Of a stretch of 64,000 bases of DNA, positions 59,501-64,000 are shown piece by piece. Below the pieces are notes generated by a model that was not told the DNA's origin, did no database searches, and saw only the letters and a list, made by a program, of their open reading frames with translations. Location: NCBI RefSeq assembly GCF_003987185.1, contig NZ_PIPS01000001.1, forward strand, positions 744,001 to 808,000, given 5' to 3'. The translations under genes and the position numbers were made by a program. Every line of letters begins with the position of its first letter. Position 1 is the first letter of the stretch. The stretch comes from Idiomarina aquatica. Its GTDB lineage: Bacteria > Pseudomonadota > Gammaproteobacteria > Enterobacterales > Alteromonadaceae.

Positions 59501-60391
59501 GTCAAAGTAAAGCGCCGAACGACCACCATTCTGCTGAAACGTGGTCACCACCAGCTTTAAATAATCGGGATGCCAGTAGTTATCGGTATCCAGATAACAA
59601 ATAACCTCACCACGGGCTTTTGATAAGCCCAAATTACGCGCCGCTGCGGCACCCGCATTGGCCTGCTTAACATAACGTACGCGCTCATCACCAATACCCC
59701 GAATTTTTTGTTCGGTGTCATCGGTGCTACCGTCATCACACACCAACAGCTCAAAATGCTGATAGCTTTGCTGCAGTGCCGAAGCCACCGCGTCTAATAG
59801 GATCGCGCTACGGTTATAGGTCGGCATAATCACTGACACCAACGGTTGGTAGTTGCCGGTAAAAGCCGCTAGCCGCTGTTGGATTTGGCGTTCGTTGTCA
59901 GGTAATTTCGTCGCTACCAGCGCATCAAATTTGGAGCTACTTTTTAGCGATGACAACACCCGCTCGTATATGCCGTCGGTCAAGGTAACGGGGGGCACTT
60001 CAGGTTGCATCGTGCCGCTTATCAGGCTGCCGCGAAGGAGGGTCAGCGCCTCATCGCGGGCAATCGGCGCCGCTTTCCAGATTAAGGCATAAAGCGCCGC
60101 CGCAACATCGCTTCGGTTAACGCTTAAACGTTGGCAGGGATTATCGATGACTTTATTCAACAGGGTGTCGTTAAAAGTCTCGCAGTCGCAGTCCCGAAGA
60201 TGTGAAAGGTCACTTTGCGGGGCAACGCCCAATTTGTCCTTAAGCCGCTCGGCGGCCAGTTCCAAATTAAACTCAGCCATCGCAATCAGCCGATCATCAT
60301 GAACCATCGCATGTACAAATAAGCGAATAGCGCGCGAATAATTTTCTTCGAGAAGGGCTGCATTGCCCTTGCTGATAAACCCGTTGGCCAT
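56582..60391 (-). CDS. Giant multi-domain glycosyltransferase (GT2-GT4-GT2-like)
   Basis: A 1269-residue protein with the start I prefer, ATG 60391 (MANGFISKGNAALLEENYSR), because GCGGAA lies just upstream and the hairpin at 60432-60467 separates it from the gene before. A GTG at 60508 would add 39 residues and overlap that gene. A helical TPR-like N-terminus is followed by a GT2 domain (PLVSVIMPTYNRSAILLDAV, VCDDGSTDDTEQKI, CYLDTDNYWHPDYLKLV), a GT4 domain (ILFGGLLRKHKGIYELVEL, LLFVGSRPTPDQAK, HYQFPYKATDAFAMQTPVIA), and a C-terminal GT2-like domain (VVMPCINQELGLRTANLL, YIVYLAEDAIPGDDWLKIAY). Three active sites on one chain suggest assembly of a repeat unit. Donors unknown. Confidence 0.87.
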   Translation of the reverse strand: MANGFISKGNAALLEENYSRAIRLFVHAMVHDDRLIAMAEFNLELAAERLKDKLGVAPQSDLSHLRDCDCETFNDTLLNKVIDNPCQRLSVNRSDVAAALYALIWKAAPIARDEALTLLRGSLISGTMQPEVPPVTLTDGIYERVLSSLKSSSKFDALVATKLPDNERQIQQRLAAFTGNYQPLVSVIMPTYNRSAILLDAVASALQQSYQHFELLVCDDGSTDDTEQKIRGIGDERVRYVKQANAGAAAARNLGLSKARGEVICYLDTDNYWHPDYLKLVVTTFQQNGGRSALYFDFIDYQVKANGAIDIRSTHRPAFNHEKLITKPFIDLNTFAHKRELYDAFGGFDPSLTRRQDYDVMLKYTWLRDPLHVPLFVALYQRNENLEQITQLRKGDDSCIPIINRKIEQYFSQGLPAPVQKPVEKVSVIVWDHCRNHFSKPYSVAEALSRRYKVELISFDFFDEGIFGPLKDDNPDFETKYFKGSDFPNFFEAFKAAMDAVTGDIMYVVKPRVPSLGLAMAVNYQRAIPYVLEINDLETVVSSPKAGDVHKEVRFEDVKLKDKALSNPYSDLWSHLLDPYAKRSPVVITHNKGLDSHYNSNTLYMRNLKDERVYSPGNYDRDRIRDELGYKKDDRIILFGGLLRKHKGIYELVELVERLGDKRYKLLFVGSRPTPDQAKLVEKYKDTITVLPPQDRVGMARINYAADLVILWLNPDVPASHYQFPYKATDAFAMQTPVIANDISDLGDLGRQGYLKLVPFGEWNGMVAQIQQLFADAKATQRMTEAARRLYLRQFSFNAALGSFELAAQRAKAVSDKPFACSKDFVKWFNLFYHAASGNSDTFIQPQQQRNLQLLNNQSGQSVVGFGALEDDESIFIIKDPSLRGGLGATEKKVATVVFADSAAKGIDTARLFVRRANHGIDVYILVSNEEKRHQALERFVATAPHRYIMVADQNAFPCRDWLQIGHETLLKDSEAVVRAATGGTFEDKYCYVFSQKNVLSSILSGRVVKEMRNERFLVADLSQACDKNKLQPSTQISLVDVKDLDTEQHLFKRDICVVMPCINQELGLRTANLLQQKAGIAADFVVARDTRYQGFITTLNQTARVSAAKYIVYLAEDAIPGDDWLKIAYEKLEKENKSVLAFNCGKWHGRVAAFGMVRKDWIYQYYGDSILFEGYKSHRADNEITVIARATEQFIYAPDSVLFEDDKRKDFKKKESDAANFSLADKKLFRERFENGFGGKVEYNKYKLLYDEYLNQSAIRKKTQPFSL

Positions 60392-60431
60392 AAATTCCGC
60401 AATTCCCTTTAAAGACGACGAGCACATATTA

Positions 60432-60467
60432 TAAGGCGGAGAGCAGTGATTACTACCCTCCGCCTTA
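60432..60467. terminator. Hairpin after the LRR gene
   Basis: AAGGCGGAG (60433-60441) pairs perfectly with CTCCGCCTT (60458-60466) around a 16-base loop. It lies just downstream of the LRR gene stop on the minus strand, with an AT-rich but not pure T tail. It is a probable terminator or processing structure, and it argues against starting the glycosyltransferase at the GTG upstream of it. Confidence 0.7.
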
Positions 60468-60485
60468 ATTTCTATCAGTGTCAGA

Positions 60486-63191
60486 TTATTGCTCGGTATC
60501 GTCTCCACTCACCAGAATAACAATCGGTATACCTGTGTCACGGGCAGGGTTGCTTCCTGGCTCAACGTAAACACGAACGGTGGTCGTGTAGGTGTTGCCG
60601 TTGGCATCGGTAATCACTATCTCAAATTCTATCCAACCTTCTTGTCCAGGGTGTGGGATAAAATTAAAACCGTTTTCAGTCTGCACCAAACGGCCGAAGC
60701 GTTTAGAGCCATCGGCTAGGGCCAAGTCGCTATACCCGTTTTGATAGCGAATCGTACCATCGCCAAGCAAGCACACATCATAGTAAACCGTCGTCGAGGA
60801 TGACTCCAGCTGTTCAAATTCTGAACAACTTACGTGTGCATTGCCATAACTGGCCAGCGTCAGCCACGGCAAGTCCTTGCCCGGCTGGTAATCCCGAAGT
60901 GGCGTTCTACTCAATGATAACATCAACGGAGCATCGGCTTGTCGGTCCAGATCGGCGATCCCCTCGATAGAATCGATATCGTTATCATCTAACGCAACAT
61001 ACTCCAACGCTGGAAACATCGCCAACCAATCGATATGGGTAAGGTCTGTATTGATCGCGTTAATTCGACCCAGTGCCTCCTGCCCATAAAGGCTATCCAA
61101 CCTCGAAATGGGGTTATTAGCTACACCAATCGAGTACAGGTTTTCAGGTAGTTGGATATTAACCAACGAGGTTAACCCATTGTCAGGCAAGTCAACATTG
61201 GTGAGCGACGACGGTAGCCTCAAACTATCCCTTGCGGCTAAATTCATACTGCCAAGCGCCAATGAACGCACATTACTATTCGCCTCAAGACGGTCTAATT
61301 CAGCCTGTAAATCGTTAATGGGGTTACCGGACAAGTACAAAAAGCCGCTAAAGTCTTCTGCAACGAAAGCATCAGGAATGCGAGTATATTGATTAAAATC
61401 GATATACGCATTATTCGGTTTATTCGTCACAAACCAGTTATCAAATAACGAAGGGTCCGAAAGCTCGTTCCCGTTGAGGTTGAGATTTTGCCAATAAAAC
61501 GCAAACCCGCGATAATCACGTAACGGGTTGGCTGCAGCATCCGTGATTCCCTTTTCCATCAAGGTAAGCCACTCAAGCTTTTTAAGCGGCAGTATTGGGC
61601 TCAGATCATTTATCACCTCACCATTACCAAACATCTGGATATAGCGCAGTTCGGTAAAATGCTCCAGCCCCGTCAAGTCTGTCACCACATAGTTTGGCTC
61701 ATCGCATAACATATAAATGAACTCATGTGCGTAAACAGCAGGTTCATCGCCATTCATGCGCACATTAAACGAACTTTCCGCCATGTCCTCGACGCATCGA
61801 GCAAGTTCAGGATCTGCAAAATCAATATCTTGATAGGCAACTGGCGTGGTTTTTTCTTGATCGTAACGAAAGACATACGACAGATCCGAGCCATCATCAA
61901 ACTCAAGGTTAACCGAAGCCGAACGAATTCGGTCGCCTTCATATATCGGAGCCGTCAGCAACTCAACTTCCAACGGTTGCTCGGTCAACTCGGGTCTTAC
62001 CAGTGACGGATAGTACGGTGCGCTGGCATTAACAATTTCAACGTTTTCTCGTCCGGGTGGCGGAACAATACGAAAACGGCGCTCATCAGTACGACAGCTG
62101 TGATAAAACAGTTGAACGTCTGCTTGCTGCTGAGCTTCTAGTGCTTCAATCGCATCGCAATACAACGCCGAAACATTGCCGAGCGAGAGCAAATATAAGC
62201 CGGGATTGGTTTCTATCATTCGCACCAGCGCATCGCCATCGGTCGCTTGAGTCGAGTTGGCATAGACGTAATCTAATTTCGTAAAGCCCTCAAGCACCGA
62301 AAAACGGTCCAGATTGCTACCACTGACTGTGATGGCGTAAATGTTTGGCGCTATTTCGGATAACTCGCTTAACGGCGCCCAGTCACTTGAATCGACTTGT
62401 AAGACGAGGTATTCAACAGGAGCACCAGAGCGTGCCACCATATCATTAAACGTACTCATCGAGCCGCTAGAGGCCCGCCTAACTACCAGATCCTCAATCG
62501 TTGCGGGCAAGTTCCACTGGTCAAAATGAAATTCCGTTTGCTGTGGCGAAACACCACCCAACTCAAGCGATCGCAATTGCGTATCGCCCAACCCCGCGGC
62601 AAACGCATTCAAATCAACATTCTCCAATTCAACCAAGCCGACGGAATAGGTATTGGGGAAACGAGTAAGATCCGGCGCACGGTTAACAGAAACATTCTGT
62701 AACCCAAAACGATAAAGAGCCTCCCAGCGTTGCAAAAACGCATAAACGTCATTTCCAACATTGGGCATATTCCATAGTTCAAGGCTGGCAAGAGGGACTT
62801 TTTCCGGATCCAACAGCTCCAGCGACGCTACGTCGTTCAAGTAATTACGAAGATGAACCTGTCGCAACGACGGCATTTCATGAAATTCTTCTAATCCCTG
62901 TAAAATATGCTCATCACCCCCGGATAGATAAACAACCGACGTGTCGGTAAGCTGGCTGATTCCCTCAAGGTTACCTATCGAATAGTTGACACAAAAAAGT
63001 GCGTCAATATTTTCCGCAAACTCAACGTTTTGCTGTTCGACACAAGCCTGTAATTCCGGATCACTAAAGCTCAAATCGGATACCGGCGTTTGCTGTGCAT
63101 AAGCGGAGGAGATCGACACTAGCCCTAGTGCAGCTAGTGTCGATAATTTGTGAGTCAGTATTTTTTTTAGATGGTTAGTCGATGTTTTCAT
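60486..63191 (-). CDS. Secreted leucine-rich-repeat protein
   Basis: A 901-residue exported protein. ATG 63191 follows GGGAG with ideal spacing and leads into a signal peptide (ILTHKLSTLAALGLVSISSAYAQ); the longer frame to 63218 is not supported. The N-terminal half and the region from about 500 to 770 hold irregular leucine-rich repeats (LEGISQLTDTSVVYLSG, LTNVDLPDNGLTSLVNI, LEYVALDDNDIDSIEGIADL). Four cysteines near 60-80 (ELQACVEQQ, DALFCVNYS) may cap the repeats. The C-terminal ~110 residues, RFGRLVQTENGFNFIPHPGQ then EGWIEFEIVITDANG, and EPGSNPARDTGIPIVILV, are shared with the next gene. A role in binding proteins or glycans at the surface is inferred. Confidence 0.85.
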   Translation of the reverse strand: MKTSTNHLKKILTHKLSTLAALGLVSISSAYAQQTPVSDLSFSDPELQACVEQQNVEFAENIDALFCVNYSIGNLEGISQLTDTSVVYLSGGDEHILQGLEEFHEMPSLRQVHLRNYLNDVASLELLDPEKVPLASLELWNMPNVGNDVYAFLQRWEALYRFGLQNVSVNRAPDLTRFPNTYSVGLVELENVDLNAFAAGLGDTQLRSLELGGVSPQQTEFHFDQWNLPATIEDLVVRRASSGSMSTFNDMVARSGAPVEYLVLQVDSSDWAPLSELSEIAPNIYAITVSGSNLDRFSVLEGFTKLDYVYANSTQATDGDALVRMIETNPGLYLLSLGNVSALYCDAIEALEAQQQADVQLFYHSCRTDERRFRIVPPPGRENVEIVNASAPYYPSLVRPELTEQPLEVELLTAPIYEGDRIRSASVNLEFDDGSDLSYVFRYDQEKTTPVAYQDIDFADPELARCVEDMAESSFNVRMNGDEPAVYAHEFIYMLCDEPNYVVTDLTGLEHFTELRYIQMFGNGEVINDLSPILPLKKLEWLTLMEKGITDAAANPLRDYRGFAFYWQNLNLNGNELSDPSLFDNWFVTNKPNNAYIDFNQYTRIPDAFVAEDFSGFLYLSGNPINDLQAELDRLEANSNVRSLALGSMNLAARDSLRLPSSLTNVDLPDNGLTSLVNIQLPENLYSIGVANNPISRLDSLYGQEALGRINAINTDLTHIDWLAMFPALEYVALDDNDIDSIEGIADLDRQADAPLMLSLSRTPLRDYQPGKDLPWLTLASYGNAHVSCSEFEQLESSSTTVYYDVCLLGDGTIRYQNGYSDLALADGSKRFGRLVQTENGFNFIPHPGQEGWIEFEIVITDANGNTYTTTVRVYVEPGSNPARDTGIPIVILVSGDDTEQ

Positions 63192-63273
63192 TAACAATGC
63201 TCCCTTCCCTGTTTTCATTTAAACTAGAGCAATGTTAATAAAAAGTAAAATTTTCCTTGCGCTTTAATTTAAA

Positions 63274-64000
63274 TTAATCGCTATTCTGACCATCTACTAA
63301 AATCACAATCGGAACACCAGGACTCATTGCGGGGTTGGAGCCCGGTTCGATGTATAACTGCAGGGTAATGGTTTGGCTCAAACCATTCGCGTACGTGATC
63401 AACACGTCAACTTCTATCCAACCCTCTACACCCGGGTACGGCGAAAAGTTAAGCACCCCATTGACCATTTCGATACGCCCATAGCGCTGTGAGCCTTGTG
63501 CCAGAGCCGCATCGGGTTCATCGCCATAAATATACTCAGGGTTGATTCGAATTTGGCCGTCTTCCTGCTGGCAAACATTCCAGCTTACGTTAGTCGCAGA
63601 ACCTTCTAATGCTTCAAACTGACTACAAGCGACATGCGCATTACCCATCGACTGTACCGTCAACCAAGATTTGTCCCGCGCCGGGGTATAATCCGTTAAC
63701 GGGTTAAGCGATAAGTTCAGCCATAAATCATTATCACGACTGGTGTTGCTTAAAGCGGATAAATCGCTGATGTCATTTTCGCTCAAATCCAATTGTTGTA
63801 GATAAGGAAACCGATGAATCATAGCGACTGAAGATAACTCCGTATTGGCCAAAGCCAAAAACTCTAAACTCGTGAGATTTACTAATGCATCCACCGCTAT
63901 TCCTGGATTATTATTAAGCAGTAATCCGGTTAAGTTCTCAGGTGCATTAAAACCTTCCATAGTCACCAGATCATTATTCGACAGACTCAGTGTGGTTAAC
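63274..64000 (-). CDS. Second leucine-rich-repeat protein, C-terminal part (cut by window edge)
   Basis: The C-terminal 241 codons of a paralogue of the preceding protein; the reading stays open to base 64000, where LTTLSLSNNDLVTMEGF is a normal LRR unit, so its start lies outside the window. LRR units include LTGLLLNNNPGIAVDALVNL and LQQLDLSENDISDLSAL. The end repeats the module of its neighbour: RYGRIEMVNGVLNFSPYPG, EGWIEVDVLITYANG and EPGSNPAMSPGVPIVILVDG. Only 82 bp separate the two genes, in tandem, pointing to duplication. The 63192-63273 gap is AT-rich and probably carries the promoter or readthrough leader of the downstream copy. Confidence 0.83.
   Translation of the reverse strand, partial: LTTLSLSNNDLVTMEGFNAPENLTGLLLNNNPGIAVDALVNLTSLEFLALANTELSSVAMIHRFPYLQQLDLSENDISDLSALSNTSRDNDLWLNLSLNPLTDYTPARDKSWLTVQSMGNAHVACSQFEALEGSATNVSWNVCQQEDGQIRINPEYIYGDEPDAALAQGSQRYGRIEMVNGVLNFSPYPGVEGWIEVDVLITYANGLSQTITLQLYIEPGSNPAMSPGVPIVILVDGQNSD

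Noticed and set aside
60392-60508. GTG start at 60508 for the giant glycosyltransferase
   Set aside because: It would overlap the preceding gene's end and read through a strong hairpin; ATG 60391 has a better upstream sequence.

Overview
The window looks like chromosomal DNA of a marine, Gram-negative gammaproteobacterium of the Alteromonadales type (an Idiomarinaceae-like organism is my best guess from gene content alone). The basis is two TonB-dependent receptors, a DcaP-like porin, a Ppk-Ppx pair, c-di-GMP signalling, a kexin-like lipoprotein protease and a KpsC-type capsule gene. I recognised no rRNA, tRNA, CRISPR array, prophage or complete insertion sequence.

Layout. 1-13 kb: 5' part of acs, a DcaP-like porin, ppx-ppk, then a two-gene unit encoding a soluble ClpA/FtsH-like AAA protease and a GGDEF/EAL protein, then a secreted alkaline phosphatase. 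The 3' ends of these genes sit against GC-rich word-like repeats: a 16-bp tandem, several 40-bp arrays and a perfect 56-bp repeat 8.6 kb apart. These repeats repeatedly supply the stop codon. 12.8-18.2 kb: a TonB receptor, then an S8 kexin-like lipoprotein protease followed by a small secreted protein that may be its chaperone. 18.5-20.3 kb: a HipA/YjjJ-like kinase gene flanked by direct copies of a ~105-bp imperfect palindromic (MITE-like) element. 20.4-26.9 kb: a tight three-gene unit of large lipoprotein, TonB receptor and MauG-like di-haem protein. 27-28 kb: a membrane protein of unknown function.

27.9-60.4 kb is a large surface-polysaccharide region. Precursor and sulfate-donor genes come first on the minus strand (cysQ, cysC, pgi, ugd, galE), then a WecA-like initiating transferase and KpsC. 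A plus-strand unit of three follows: a glycosyltransferase, a GT29 sialyltransferase-like protein and a GT2 enzyme. Facing it is a seven-gene minus-strand operon that mixes glycosyltransferases, a sulfotransferase, three ATP-grasp-type proteins (one a tandem ATP-grasp fused to an acylphosphatase) and a small coiled-coil protein carrying a 'YPDV...HY...GxxEGR' repeat found in neighbouring enzymes. Two small exported or anchored proteins and a visibly AT-richer block (52.8-56.6 kb) come next; the block holds three SGNH/GSCFA-type proteins and a second sulfotransferase. The region ends with a 1.27-kilo-residue multi-domain glycosyltransferase.

The window closes with two tandem paralogous secreted leucine-rich-repeat proteins sharing a C-terminal module. 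My overall reading is that the locus builds an extracellular glycan on a capsule-type lipid anchor, probably sulfated (cysC/cysQ plus two sulfotransferases), probably containing uronic acid (ugd), and possibly acylated and amino-acid decorated (SGNH/GSCFA and ATP-grasp proteins). The ATP-grasp/acylphosphatase operon is the best candidate for an undescribed system.
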